A stretch of DNA of 64,000 bases from assembly GCF_019511445.1 (NCBI RefSeq), contig NZ_JAEUAN010000001.1:1-64000 (forward strand). Reading direction: 5' to 3'. Below the pieces are notes generated by a model. The model made no database searches. It saw only the letters and a list, made by a program, of their open reading frames with translations, and was not told the DNA's origin. This DNA comes from Aliirhizobium wenxiniae. Its GTDB lineage: Bacteria > Pseudomonadota > Alphaproteobacteria > Rhizobiales > Rhizobiaceae. Positions 46,599-55,517 of the stretch are shown here, piece by piece. The first letter of the stretch is position 1, and every line of letters begins with the position of its first letter. The position numbers were made by a program, and so were the translations under genes.

Positions 46599-47960
46599 TC
46601 ATCCCCTTATGACATCCTCGTATCGAAGCGCTGCGGTGAGCAGCTTTTCGTCATCTCCGGCAACGCCCGAGAGCAGCAAGCCGACTGGCATTCCCGCATC
46701 GCCGGTGCCGCAGGGAATGGAGACGCCGCACCAGTCGAGGAAATTGCCGAAGCCGGTGTTGCGCAATGTCTTGCCATTCACGGCAAAGAACAGGTCGTCA
46801 TCGGCGAGCAGTGGATCGATTGCAGGCGCGACATGGGCGACCGAAGGGAAGGCCACCAGACGTCCGGCGAGCAGGTCTTCTGTTTCTTCGGTCAGGCGGC
46901 GGCGGATATCGAGTATGTCGATGTAATCCGCCATGCTTGTCTTTTCACCGAGTTTGATACGGGCGACGACGCGCGGGTCGATCTGATCGGCAATGGCGCC
47001 TGTCAGTCGTTCGCGATGAAGGGCAAAGGCTTCTGCTGTAACAAGCGCACCGCGCGCCTTGACGAGATCGGTGATGGCATCGAATGCCGGGATACGAATG
47101 CGCTCGATCCGGGCGCCGGCTTTTTCGAGACGCGAAATAGCCGCTTCGAAAGCTTCGATGACGCCCGGCTCGGCGCCGTCGAAGACACCGTTTTCAGGCA
47201 CGACGATATCAAGCCTTGCGTCCGTTGTGCGGGTAATTTCCGGCCGGGTTGCGCCGCGCATGGCGGCATCGACCCAGATGGCGTCCTGGACTGTGCGGCA
47301 GAGCGGGCCGAGACAATCGAGGCTCTTTGCCAGGGGGAAGACGCCATCCATCGCATAACGGCCGCGGCTTGCCTTATAGCCGACGATGCCGTTGAAGGCG
47401 GCCGGGATGCGGATCGAGCCGCCGGTATCGGTGCCGATCGCGACCGGAACGAGGCCTGCCGCGACAGCGACCGCCGAACCGGACGACGAACCGCCGGAAA
47501 CGCGCGGGACATCCGTGCTTTTCGGATTGTGCGGCGTGCCGTAATGCGGGTTGATGCCGATGCCGGAGAAGGCGAACTCGCTCATGTTGGTGCGGCCGAT
47601 CGCGACCATGCCGGACTGCCGCACGAATTCGACCACCGCGGCATCCTTCGTCGCTGGTGCATTGCTCGCCAGAACGGTGGAGCCTGCCGTGGTTGCCAGT
47701 CCCTCGATGTCGAACAGATCCTTCCAGGCGATCGGGATACCATCCAGCAAGCCGAGTGAACGGCCGTCTGCGACACGCTTGGCAGCGGCCGCTGCTTCGT
47801 CCATCGCGCGGTCTTTCAGGAGCGATATAAATATGGATTTGTCGGCGTGGCGGTCGATGGCGTCGAAGACCGCTTCGGTTACCTCGACGGGGCTCATGAC
47901 GCCCGAGTGGATCAACATCGACAACTCGGCAACGGACATGCCGGAAACAGGTCTTCTCAC
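46599..47960 (-). CDS. Amidase signature family enzyme
   Basis: A 453-residue hydrolase with the complete catalytic triad of the amidase signature family: Lys80 in IAWKDLFD, cis-Ser158 in GGSSSGS, and nucleophile Ser182 in GTDTGGSIRIPA; the 24-residue spacing between the serines is canonical. It has no signal peptide. It is not GatA, because no gatC or gatB lies nearby and the C-terminal half differs. The substrate is unknown; small amides or ureas are likely. Confidence 0.88.
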   Translation of the reverse strand: MRRPVSGMSVAELSMLIHSGVMSPVEVTEAVFDAIDRHADKSIFISLLKDRAMDEAAAAAKRVADGRSLGLLDGIPIAWKDLFDIEGLATTAGSTVLASNAPATKDAAVVEFVRQSGMVAIGRTNMSEFAFSGIGINPHYGTPHNPKSTDVPRVSGGSSSGSAVAVAAGLVPVAIGTDTGGSIRIPAAFNGIVGYKASRGRYAMDGVFPLAKSLDCLGPLCRTVQDAIWVDAAMRGATRPEITRTTDARLDIVVPENGVFDGAEPGVIEAFEAAISRLEKAGARIERIRIPAFDAITDLVKARGALVTAEAFALHRERLTGAIADQIDPRVVARIKLGEKTSMADYIDILDIRRRLTEETEDLLAGRLVAFPSVAHVAPAIDPLLADDDLFFAVNGKTLRNTGFGNFLDWCGVSIPCGTGDAGMPVGLLLSGVAGDDEKLLTAALRYEDVIRG

Positions 47961-48120
47961 GAATGCTTCCTTAAACGGATTGGCTTCATTGGAATGGCTG
48001 GCTCAAAGATGTAGCCGATATCTCCGGCAAGGGTAGCGGAATTATCCGCAGAGCCCTATTTCATCGTCAGAAACACAGATAGGGGTCGCCTCGCCGATCC
48101 TTCCGTTCAAGGATGATGCC

Positions 48121-48417
48121 ATGAAACCGGCTCTTGTCTTATCCATCCTGGCGCTCGCTCTCGCGGGCTGCTCGGCCTCGGCCACTACCGTCGGCTACAG
48201 TTTCAACAGCGGGCCGGGTCTTGCACCCATACCAGGCAGCATCACCTATGGTGGTCAGCCGCGCACCAAGCTAACCAGATCGCCTGTCGGCAGCACGTTT
48301 TCGCATGAATTCACCAACCAGCTGGGCCGGGAGGTGCATGAAACCTACATGATCGAACCGGATCGCAGCCTGAAAATCGTCGACCGCTATGTGAAGCGGG
48401 AGCGTTTCTGGGACTAA
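48121..48417 (+). CDS. Small lipoprotein, function unknown
   Basis: A 98-residue protein with a signal peptide and lipobox LALAGC, placing the lipidated Cys at 17. The mature part (SATTVGYSFNSGPG, then a Tyr/Gly-rich and basic region) matches no family I know. Residue after Cys is Ser, which favours outer membrane sorting. It stands alone between an amidase and a DUF983 gene. Confidence 0.65.
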   Translation: MKPALVLSILALALAGCSASATTVGYSFNSGPGLAPIPGSITYGGQPRTKLTRSPVGSTFSHEFTNQLGREVHETYMIEPDRSLKIVDRYVKRERFWD

Positions 48418-48555
48418 TCTCCAACTAAAGTTGCGGTTTTGACGAATGCATCTTTCGGGATGGGCAGATTGACGCGCTACATCTTGTTGCCTTGATGATT
48501 GCTAATGTTCGGGGTTAGGCATTCTCCAGATGAACTTCGAGAGGAAGCCGGATCC

Positions 48556-48960
48556 ATGGGACATGATGCACATTGGCCGACACTTTCGCCGTCTACCACC
48601 GGATTGCGCGGTCGTTGCCCCCGCTGTGGGCAGGGCCATCTGTTCGACGGCTTTCTTGATATGAAGCCGAGTTGCGAGGTTTGCGGGCTGGATTACGGTT
48701 TTGCCGATCCCGCCGATGGGCCTGCCTTCTTCGTCGTCTGTTTCGCCTGCGTGCCGAGCGTGGCGCTCGCCGTGCTGATCGAGATCGTCTACCAGCCTCC
48801 GTTCTGGATGCATTTCTTCACATCGCTGCCATTTCTGCTTTTGACCTGCATCCTTCCGCTCAGACCGCTCAAGGGCTGGCTGTTGTCGAACCAGTATTTC
48901 TACAAGGCGGAACACGGAAAGCTCGATCGCAACTCGGGCTTGAGACGGGACGGACCTTGA
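48556..48960 (+). CDS. DUF983 membrane protein
   Basis: A 134-residue protein with an N-terminal zinc-ribbon-like pair of CxxC motifs (Cys21-x2-Cys24 in GRCPRCGQGHLF and Cys40-x2-Cys43 in CEVCGLDY) and two membrane helices (about 56-78 and 86-104). This is the DUF983 layout; function unknown, though it occurs near cytochrome oxidase genes in some alphaproteobacteria. ATG 48556 gives the compact family start. Confidence 0.85.
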   Translation: MGHDAHWPTLSPSTTGLRGRCPRCGQGHLFDGFLDMKPSCEVCGLDYGFADPADGPAFFVVCFACVPSVALAVLIEIVYQPPFWMHFFTSLPFLLLTCILPLRPLKGWLLSNQYFYKAEHGKLDRNSGLRRDGP

Positions 48961-49018
48961 GGTCTTTCCGGCTGGTTCTACGCTTCTGAAAATGATCGCC
49001 AAACAGCGTGTCAATCCG

Positions 49019-49043
49019 GGAACCTTTTGAGGTTGCGGCCGTT
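49019..49043 (+). promoter_or_regulatory. EcfG-type promoter of the twin membrane peptides
   Basis: GGAAC (49019-49023), 16-bp spacer, CGTT (49040-49043), an exact match to the EcfG/RpoE2 consensus. The predicted transcript start lies about 20-25 bases before ATG 49073, leaving room for the AAAGGAG ribosome site. Confidence 0.78.
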
Positions 49044-49072
49044 CACTTTTGCGACATCAAAAGGAGAACGTC

Positions 49073-49147
49073 ATGAACAGCATCATCTGGTTGGTCGGAG
49101 CAGTCGTGATCGTTATCGCGGTTCTCAATCTTGTCGGTTTTGCATGA
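49073..49147 (+). CDS. 24-residue membrane peptide A
   Basis: A complete gene of 24 codons: MNSIIWLVGAVVIV at the start, then IAVLNLVGFA. Nearly the whole peptide is one membrane helix (4-22) with a single Trp near the start. AAAGGAG sits at the right distance from the ATG. It is a close paralogue of the next peptide: the first 14 residues are identical. An exact EcfG-type promoter precedes it. It is below usual gene-calling length cutoffs. Role unknown; small stress-induced membrane peptides often modulate larger membrane complexes. Confidence 0.75.
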   Translation: MNSIIWLVGAVVIVIAVLNLVGFA

Positions 49148-49193
49148 CCGAGGCCGACCCGCCTTACGGTGTCAAACCTTTCAGGAGAGTATC

Positions 49194-49268
49194 ATGAACA
49201 GCATAATCTGGCTCGTCGGAGCCGTTGTTATCGTCCTTGCCATCCTTTCCTTCTTCGGGCTTCGTTGA
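49194..49268 (+). CDS. 24-residue membrane peptide B
   Basis: Tandem paralogue of peptide A, 46 bp downstream, with its own AGGAGAG ribosome site. Residues 1-14 are identical (MNSIIWLVGAVVIV); the tail is LAILSFFGLR, ending in Arg. At the DNA level many differences between the copies fall at third codon positions (for example ATC/ATA, TTG/CTC), the signature of selection on the protein rather than a recent duplication. The shared terminator lies 28 bp after the stop. Confidence 0.75.
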   Translation: MNSIIWLVGAVVIVLAILSFFGLR

Positions 49269-49296
49269 ACGCGAAGACCGGAGACGGCGACACAGA

Positions 49297-49332
49297 AAAC
49301 CGCTGGGCTTAAGACGTCCGGCGGTTTCTTTT
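49297..49332 (+). terminator. Terminator after the peptide pair
   Basis: AAACCGC (49297-49303) pairs with GCGGTTT (49321-49327), extended by two G-C pairs inside, then CTTTT. Confidence 0.85.
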
Positions 49333-49348
49333 ATTCAGCTGCCTTAAG

Positions 49349-51898
49349 TTACTCCGCGACGAGGACAGCGAAAGGGTGATCGGCGAAGGCCCAGTTGACC
49401 GACGCGTCCTCACCGAAGTCGAAGGCCCTATCCGTAAAAATGTCCCGGCAGCGCCGCCCGGCAAGCACTGGCGGTAGGGCGACACGCGTTTCAGCCCAGT
49501 GCGCGGAGCGAGCTGAGGCCAGATCCTGCAGCGCCTCCAGCACAAGCCGTGGAGCGATGACCAGCACCGCGTCTCGATCGTCACTCCGCGCGAAAGCAAC
49601 GATGTTTCCGGCTCTTATGCCGGTGGCTTCGAGAGGAAGATATCGGCCATTGCGGAAAAGGTCCGGCAGGTTGTTGCGAAGCTTCAGCAATTTGCCGATG
49701 ACCTGTTGTTTCAGGTGGCCGCTCAGCCAGTCCTCTTCCTCGGTGGAGTTCAGCCTTTCCTGTTCTGAAAACCGTTCCATCAGCATTTCGAAATCCGGTT
49801 CGCGGCGGTTGTCGGGATCGACAAGCGACAGATCGCAGGTCTCGCTGCCCTGATAGATGTCCGGCACGCCGGGTGCTGTCAGCTTGATGATCGTTTGGGT
49901 GATGGAATTGACACTGCCGGCTCGGATAAAGGGGCGAAGGGTGGCGACGAAATCACCGAGAAAAGCCTGATTTTCGGGCGAGAGCATCGCATGGACGTAT
50001 TCCCTTACGGCGGTCTCGTAGGCTGTGTTTCCGTCAGCCCAGTTCGTCCGTAGCTTCGCCTCGCGAATGGCCTTTTCGGCATAGGCCTGGAAACGTTCTT
50101 CCAGTTCCGCAAGGCCATCTGCGTCGTCTGGCAACAGCTCGGGCGGCCAGACACCGGCAAGCGCCTGATACAGCATCCATTCCACAGCCGGCTCCGGAGC
50201 GGGGCCATCGTCAAGCCGGGCCACGGCGGCACTGTTCATCCGCCGCCAACGCGCGACTGCATCCGCCCAGATCTGCGGTGCTTCGCTCAGCGCATAAAGG
50301 CGCGCACGGGCGTCTTCACCTCGTTTTGTGTCATGGGTGGAAGTGCCTGACAGGCCATCCGGCTGGCGTTTCTGCCGCTCGGTCATTTGCGAATGGAAGT
50401 GGTCCAGGCGAAACTCTCGAGGCAGAGGCTCGGCGCCGACTTCATTCAGGGCAAGCAGGGCGTGATGGCGGAAGAAGAGCGTGTCCTCCACTGACTTTGC
50501 CATCAGGGGACCGGTCAGTTGCTGGAAGCGGGTAGGAAATGTCGAGGCCTTGTCAGACAACGGAGCCGGAACGTCGCCGTTCATGATCCGCGCCAGGAAT
50601 GGCAATGCAGTTAGGTCGGCTGCCGGCTGGTTGCGCCGGATATCGCCCATGACCTTTTCCAGCATCTGCCTGCCTTCGGGTGGCATGCCGCCAGCGGTGC
50701 CATAGGTGCGGTAGACGGGGAAGGCGACGAGCAGGTCCCTAAGGCCGGATGCGATCGACCCGGATGAAAGGGGGGATGTGCTCTGAAGCTCTTCATGTAT
50801 CGATTCAGCAAGCTTGACGAGGGTTGCAACTTCACCGGCGAAGTTATTGTCCGCCATCAGCAATTTGGCGCTGCGCAGCTCCTTGTGCATATCCGGGGAG
50901 GTTCCGGTTGCCGATGCATAGGCCTCATGAAGCTTGCTCAACCTATCGCCATCGACCAGCGCGTCGCTGATGGCTGCGATGAATTCGTAACCGGTTGTTC
51001 CTGAGACCGGCCAGTCGGGCGATATATCCTCGCCTTCACCAAGGATCTTCTCGACTGTGATGTAACAATCGGGACCAGTCTCCTGCCGCAGACGTTCGAG
51101 ATAGGATTTGGGATCGGCAAGGCCATCGACATGATCGACGCGCAATCCGTCCACCGCGCCGGAGCGGACAAGCTCAAGGATAAGGCGATGGGTGTCGTCA
51201 AAGACGCCATCGTCTTCCACCCGGACACCTGCAAGGCCGGTGATCTCGAAGAAGCGGCGATAGGAGAGGTCACGCGGCGCATCCCGCCAGGACATCAGCC
51301 GATAGGGCTGCTGCGCGTGCAGATCGGCGATCGCGGTCTTGTCGGTGAGCTGCAGAATGTCCGCTTCACGTTCGGCATAGCTATCCGGGTTCAGCGGGTA
51401 GAAGGTATCGTAATAGGCGAGGGCCGGTTTGCCGGTTGCCGGATCCGGCTTCACCGATATTTCTCCGGCCTCCAGCACCTTTTCGAACGTATCGCCAAGG
51501 AAGGGCAGGGTGAGGCGGCGCGACCAGTCGATATCGAAATGGCTGGCATAGAGGCTTTTTTCGCCCTGCTCTATGACATCACGCCACCACGGGTTTTCCA
51601 GCGAGGCCGCCATGTGGTTCGGCACGATGTCGAGGATCAGGCCGAGGCCTTCCGCCTTCAGCGCCGCGACCATGCGATCGAAACCCTCGCGGCCGCCGAT
51701 AGCAGGATCGATCTCGTTGGCATCGGTGACGTCATAACCGTGAGTCGATCCGGTCGTGGCGGTGAAGATCGGCGAGGCGTAGAGATGGCTGATGCCGAGC
51801 CGTTTCAGATAGGGCAGGAGACCGGCGGCGCGGTCGAAGGTCATGCCGTTGCGGAACTGGATACGGTAGGTCGCGGTCGGGATCATGCGGCGGCTCAT
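49349..51898 (-). CDS. treY: Malto-oligosyltrehalose synthase
   Basis: GH13-family intramolecular transglucosylase that turns the reducing end of a maltodextrin into a trehalose unit. The 849-residue length is typical. The start MIPTATYRIQF, the HLYASPIFTATTGSTHGYDV segment (38-57), the DGLRVDHVDGLADP strand with the nucleophile Asp and LTAPGVPDIYQGSE near the C-terminus are all family hallmarks. It overlaps treZ by ATGA. TreZ then releases free trehalose, an osmo- and desiccation protectant. Confidence 0.97.
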   Translation of the reverse strand: MSRRMIPTATYRIQFRNGMTFDRAAGLLPYLKRLGISHLYASPIFTATTGSTHGYDVTDANEIDPAIGGREGFDRMVAALKAEGLGLILDIVPNHMAASLENPWWRDVIEQGEKSLYASHFDIDWSRRLTLPFLGDTFEKVLEAGEISVKPDPATGKPALAYYDTFYPLNPDSYAEREADILQLTDKTAIADLHAQQPYRLMSWRDAPRDLSYRRFFEITGLAGVRVEDDGVFDDTHRLILELVRSGAVDGLRVDHVDGLADPKSYLERLRQETGPDCYITVEKILGEGEDISPDWPVSGTTGYEFIAAISDALVDGDRLSKLHEAYASATGTSPDMHKELRSAKLLMADNNFAGEVATLVKLAESIHEELQSTSPLSSGSIASGLRDLLVAFPVYRTYGTAGGMPPEGRQMLEKVMGDIRRNQPAADLTALPFLARIMNGDVPAPLSDKASTFPTRFQQLTGPLMAKSVEDTLFFRHHALLALNEVGAEPLPREFRLDHFHSQMTERQKRQPDGLSGTSTHDTKRGEDARARLYALSEAPQIWADAVARWRRMNSAAVARLDDGPAPEPAVEWMLYQALAGVWPPELLPDDADGLAELEERFQAYAEKAIREAKLRTNWADGNTAYETAVREYVHAMLSPENQAFLGDFVATLRPFIRAGSVNSITQTIIKLTAPGVPDIYQGSETCDLSLVDPDNRREPDFEMLMERFSEQERLNSTEEEDWLSGHLKQQVIGKLLKLRNNLPDLFRNGRYLPLEATGIRAGNIVAFARSDDRDAVLVIAPRLVLEALQDLASARSAHWAETRVALPPVLAGRRCRDIFTDRAFDFGEDASVNWAFADHPFAVLVAE

Positions 51899-53706
51899 GC
51901 CTTCTCAAAGCTGAAGAGGATGGAGTTGGGGGGCAGTTCGCTCATCCGTTCCGGATGGTCCTTCTTCGGATACGCATAAACCGCCTTGCTTGGCATATTC
52001 GGCAGCGGTCTTGCATCACTGCCGATGTTGAGCGCGATCGCGAGGCGACCCTTCGGGAAATCCCATGAGACGGCGAGATATCCGGTGTCGGTTTCGATTA
52101 CTCGGCCGGTACCGCCTTTTGCCGTTGCCAGAAGAGGGACCACGATCTCTTGCCTCAGTTTCAGCAGATCTCGAGTGAACTCAAGCCAATCCCGCCCTTC
52201 CGGCGTTTGAAGCTTTCCCCAATCCAGCCTGGAGGCTTCGAAGGTCTTTTTCGCATTTGGATCCGGCACCTTCTCGCCATGGCCGGCATGGCCTTCGAAT
52301 TCCTTCGCGCGGCCCTCGCGCACCGCCCTGGCCAGATCGCCGTGGAAATCGGTGAAGAACAGGAACGGGTTGGTCTCGCCATATTCCTCGCCCATGAAAA
52401 TCAGCGGGATATGCGGCGACAGAAGCAGGGTGGCGAGCAGAATTTTCGTTCGTGTATCGCCGGCCAGCGAGATAAGGCGCTCGCCTTGGGCGCGGTTGCC
52501 GGTCTGGTCGTGGTTCTGGATGAAATCGACGAAGGCGACGGGTGGCTGGCCGGTGCTGTCGGTGCCACGTTTCTCGCCCGATTGCGGTGAGACCTCGCCC
52601 TGATAGGCAAAGCCTTCCGCCAGGCATCGGGCGACAAGCTTTTCCGGGTTCTGCGCAAAATCCTGGTAATAGGCATGGGTCTCGCCGGTGGCGAAGACGT
52701 GGACGGCATTGTGAAAATCATCGTTCCATTCGCCGGTGAAAAGCGGCACGGAGCCATCCTCGTCGCGGGGGTGCAGAAAGGTGACGTTGCGGCAGTCTTC
52801 GGTCGTCAGGTGGATCGGCCTATCGGTGATCTCGGCGCGGATGCGTTCGGCGATCTCGATCAGGATATGTTTGTCGGACGGATCCTCGATCTGGTCGATG
52901 GCGTCGAAACGCAGGCCGTCGAGATGGTACTCTTCCAGCCAGTAGAGCGGAGCCTCCGCGATGTAGCGGCGGGCGGCATCGGCATCATAGGCGATGCCCG
53001 CGCCCCAGGGTGTCATGCGCTCCTTGTGGAAGAAGTCGGGCGCCAGAAGCGGCAGATAATTGCCCTCGGGCCCAAAGTGGTTGAGGACGATATCGAGCAC
53101 GACGGAAATGCCTTGGCCGTGGGCGGCATCGACGAAGGCCTTGAAGTCCTCGGGCGGGCCGTAAGCCGAATGGGGGGCGTAGAGCAGCACCCCGTCATAA
53201 CCCCAGCCACGCTTGCCGCCGAACTGGGAGAGCGGCATGACCTCGACCATGGTGACGCCGAGATCGGCGAGATAGGGCAGCTTTTCGATCGCGGCGCGGA
53301 ATGTGCCCTCTGGCGTGAATGTGCCGAAATGCAGTTCGTAGACGACCGCTTCTTCCCAGGGGCGGCCTGTCCAGTCGGTGTCCTGCCAATCGTAATTGGT
53401 CGGGTCGATGACGAGCGACGGGCCGTTGACGTCATCCTTTTGGGCGCGGGAGGCGGGGTCGGGAACTACGGTGCCATCGGAGAGGACGAAGTTATATTCG
53501 GTGCCGGCAGAAACACCGGTTGCCAGAATTTCGAACCAGCCGTCGCGGCTTGCGCTCATCTCCGTGTCTTCGCCATCAAGGCGCAGGCTTACCGCCTTCT
53601 CGCCCGGTGCCCACAGCCGGAAACGCACCTCGCCGAGAGCGACATATTCCGCTCCCCAAGTCTTTGGAAAAACGCGAAACTCCTCGGCGGAATGCAAGCC
53701 CGTCAT
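51895..53706 (-). CDS. treZ: Malto-oligosyltrehalose trehalohydrolase
   Basis: GH13 hydrolase that cuts trehalose from the TreY product. From ATG 53706 the protein has 603 residues: N-terminal carbohydrate-binding domain (about 10-100, FRLWAPGEKAVSLRL), catalytic barrel with VYELHFGTFTPEGTF, GWGYDGVLLYAPHSAYG and GLRFDAIDQI (nucleophile Asp), and a C-terminal beta domain. The ATG has a GAGGGA site. An exact EcfG-type promoter lies about 36 bp upstream, so trehalose synthesis should rise under general stress. No treX or glycogen gene is in the window. Confidence 0.96.
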   Translation of the reverse strand: MTGLHSAEEFRVFPKTWGAEYVALGEVRFRLWAPGEKAVSLRLDGEDTEMSASRDGWFEILATGVSAGTEYNFVLSDGTVVPDPASRAQKDDVNGPSLVIDPTNYDWQDTDWTGRPWEEAVVYELHFGTFTPEGTFRAAIEKLPYLADLGVTMVEVMPLSQFGGKRGWGYDGVLLYAPHSAYGPPEDFKAFVDAAHGQGISVVLDIVLNHFGPEGNYLPLLAPDFFHKERMTPWGAGIAYDADAARRYIAEAPLYWLEEYHLDGLRFDAIDQIEDPSDKHILIEIAERIRAEITDRPIHLTTEDCRNVTFLHPRDEDGSVPLFTGEWNDDFHNAVHVFATGETHAYYQDFAQNPEKLVARCLAEGFAYQGEVSPQSGEKRGTDSTGQPPVAFVDFIQNHDQTGNRAQGERLISLAGDTRTKILLATLLLSPHIPLIFMGEEYGETNPFLFFTDFHGDLARAVREGRAKEFEGHAGHGEKVPDPNAKKTFEASRLDWGKLQTPEGRDWLEFTRDLLKLRQEIVVPLLATAKGGTGRVIETDTGYLAVSWDFPKGRLAIALNIGSDARPLPNMPSKAVYAYPKKDHPERMSELPPNSILFSFEKA

Positions 53707-53741
53707 GCGATCCGGTCCCTCGCTGGTGAACGAGACCGGCA

Positions 53742-53766
53742 AACGGAAAACGCGCCCGGTTGTTCC
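53742..53766 (-). promoter_or_regulatory. EcfG-type promoter of treZY
   Basis: On the minus strand: GGAAC (53766-53762), 16-bp spacer, CGTT (53745-53742); an exact consensus match. It overlaps the terminator hairpin of the upstream phosphoesterase gene, so the same bases serve to end one unit and start the next. Confidence 0.78.
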
Positions 53767-53780
53767 ATTCCGGGCGCGTT
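53749..53780 (-). terminator. Terminator of the phosphoesterase operon
   Basis: A perfect 11-bp stem AACGCGCCCGG / CCGGGCGCGTT (53749-53759 with 53770-53780). Read on the minus strand it continues into TTTT. Confidence 0.85.
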
Positions 53781-53802
53781 ATTTGGAGGTGGAGACGTAC
53801 CG

Positions 53803-54540
53803 TCACAATTCCAGCAGCGCGTAAGCCTTGCCAGTCGGCTTTTCGATATGGGAGGCTACGTTGTAGACCGGCGCGCCGCCCGGCGTTTTGCCTTCATAGG
53901 TGCCGCGATGGGCGTGGCCGTGGACGACGGCCTTGACCGGGAAGCGATCGATGGTTTCGGCAAGGCGCGAGGAGCCGAGGAACGGAAAGATTTCCGGCGG
54001 TTCGCCTTCGACCGTCTGCTGGATCGGCGCATAGTGCAGCACCACCATGGCGCGTTCGGATTTCACCTGTCGCAGGGCGTTTTCGAGCCGCATCGTTTCT
54101 TCGACGCTTTCGGCCACCATCGCCTTGATCGCCGGTTCGCCGAAGGAGCCGAGCATGTAGCGGCCGAAGCCGCCGGCAAAGCCTTTGACGCCAGCGAAAC
54201 CGACGCCGTTGATCTCGGTCGCGGAGCCTTCGAGCAGATGCACGCCGGCATCCTTGATGATCGCCTTCACCTCATCGACATGGCCGCATTCGTAATCGTG
54301 ATTGCCGAGAACGCCGACCATCGGGATGGAGCAGGAGCGGAGGTCGGCGGCGAGCAATTCGGCCTCCACCGGCTTGCCGAGATCGGTGAGGTCGCCGGTC
54401 AGCACGAGAATGTCAGCCTCTTGCGAGATCTCGGCGAACAGCTCCTTGTAGGAAGTCGATCCGTGTTCCTTGACGTGAAGGTCGCCGACGGCGGCGATGC
54501 GCTGTTTGCCGTTGGGCTTTTTCTCGGGCGCCTTGCTCAT
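53803..54540 (-). CDS. Calcineurin-like metallophosphoesterase
   Basis: A 245-residue cytosolic phosphoesterase with all metal motifs: Asp20-x-His22 (GDLHV), Asp50 (LTGDLTD), Asn80-His81-Asp82 (GNHDYE), a later His in VVLHYAP and the closing GHAH in VVHGHAHRG. The substrate is unknown; 2',3'-cyclic nucleotides, phospholipid head groups or Nudix-like substrates are all possible. ATG 54540 has GGAGG upstream and overlaps the nucleotidyltransferase stop by ATGA, so the two proteins are made in concert. A strong terminator follows. Confidence 0.88.
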   Translation of the reverse strand: MSKAPEKKPNGKQRIAAVGDLHVKEHGSTSYKELFAEISQEADILVLTGDLTDLGKPVEAELLAADLRSCSIPMVGVLGNHDYECGHVDEVKAIIKDAGVHLLEGSATEINGVGFAGVKGFAGGFGRYMLGSFGEPAIKAMVAESVEETMRLENALRQVKSERAMVVLHYAPIQQTVEGEPPEIFPFLGSSRLAETIDRFPVKAVVHGHAHRGTYEGKTPGGAPVYNVASHIEKPTGKAYALLEL

Positions 54541-55439
54541 GCTGGGCCTCCTTCTCTGGTTTCCTCGTCCACGCCGTCGCGCAGGTCGCCTTCGCCGCCG
54601 ACATCGGCAAAGCCCCATTCCTTGACGTCGATCTCGAAATCGACGCGGCTGAACATGCGGCCGCGGCAGATCTTCATCTGCGGCAGGGGCAATTCGCGCT
54701 GGGCTTTCAGGCGGTCCAGTAGTTCATCGAGCAGCCAGTCCGGCACCTTGTCGCGCTCGGTCGGGTAGATCCAGCGGAAGTTCAGGAGGTGAATGAGCAG
54801 AACCTCCCAATGCACTTCCATGTAGTTGAGCAGCTTTTGCCAATCGATCTGGTCATGGGCGCGCAGGATCATGTGGACCACGTCGCCGCCGTCGTAACGG
54901 TGGCGAAGCTGGACGAAACATTTCGACCAGATCAGCTCCGTCGGGGCGATGATGCGCACCTTGTGGCCATTCATCTCGATCTGGCGGGCGTTTTCGAACC
55001 AGCTGTCGCTGATCGGCATCGTGCCGTTGGAGGCAGCGAAGATGACATCGCAGAAATGCCGGCCCTTCTTGATCTTGCCAAGCCAGCGGTCGTCCTCCAC
55101 CTCGATCTCGTAACCCTTCTCTTTGAAGTGAGCGAGGATGCGGGTGTAGTCGCCAGCCTTGCAGAAAATATCGAGATCCTTGGTCGGCCTCGTGATGCCG
55201 GTATAGGCGCTGATCGCGAATGTGCCCGCGAGCAGAAACGGGATGTGGCAGGCGACCAGGTCTTCCAGTGCTTCGGAAACGAAGGCTTCCGCATCGGGAT
55301 CGGCAAGCGTCGGAGCAGCCTTTACCTCCATCCCCGGCATCAGGTGCAGGGGATGGCTGCTGCGTTCAGTCTCGGTGCCTGCGAGGCCCTGTGTGGTCGT
55401 CGGCTCCGAATTCTTCGTCGGTATCGTGTCGGCGTCCAT
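54537..55439 (-). CDS. Nucleotidyltransferase-fold protein
   Basis: A 300-residue protein with a minimal nucleotidyltransferase fold: LLAGTFAISAYTGITRPTKD (69-88) holds the G-T/S helix, Asp88 and Asp90 form the DxD-like metal pair (TKDLDIF), and Asp131 in FCDVIF is the third acidic residue. The N-terminal 45 residues look disordered. The C-terminal part (about 150-300) is helical with a Trp/Asp-rich middle and an acidic tail. Substrate unknown. It is translationally coupled to the phosphoesterase and has an EcfG-type promoter 43 bp upstream. Confidence 0.82.
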   Translation of the reverse strand: MDADTIPTKNSEPTTTQGLAGTETERSSHPLHLMPGMEVKAAPTLADPDAEAFVSEALEDLVACHIPFLLAGTFAISAYTGITRPTKDLDIFCKAGDYTRILAHFKEKGYEIEVEDDRWLGKIKKGRHFCDVIFAASNGTMPISDSWFENARQIEMNGHKVRIIAPTELIWSKCFVQLRHRYDGGDVVHMILRAHDQIDWQKLLNYMEVHWEVLLIHLLNFRWIYPTERDKVPDWLLDELLDRLKAQRELPLPQMKICRGRMFSRVDFEIDVKEWGFADVGGEGDLRDGVDEETREGGPA

Positions 55440-55481
55440 GGCGTGTCTCCATTTCTCCCAGTGCTTTACTGGTTGAAAGCC

Positions 55482-55507
55482 AACACGGAAGGTGCCGGAG
55501 AAGTTCC
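55482..55507 (-). promoter_or_regulatory. EcfG-type promoter of the nucleotidyltransferase operon
   Basis: On the minus strand: GGAAC (55507-55503), 17-bp spacer, TGTT (55485-55482). One base differs from CGTT. The expected start is about 35 bases before the ATG at 55439. Confidence 0.6.
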
Positions 55508-55517
55508 GTCGGTGCCG

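Noticed and set aside
52675..54768. 697-residue plus-strand frame
   Set aside because: Antisense to treZ, the phosphoesterase and part of the nucleotidyltransferase, all with catalytic motifs.
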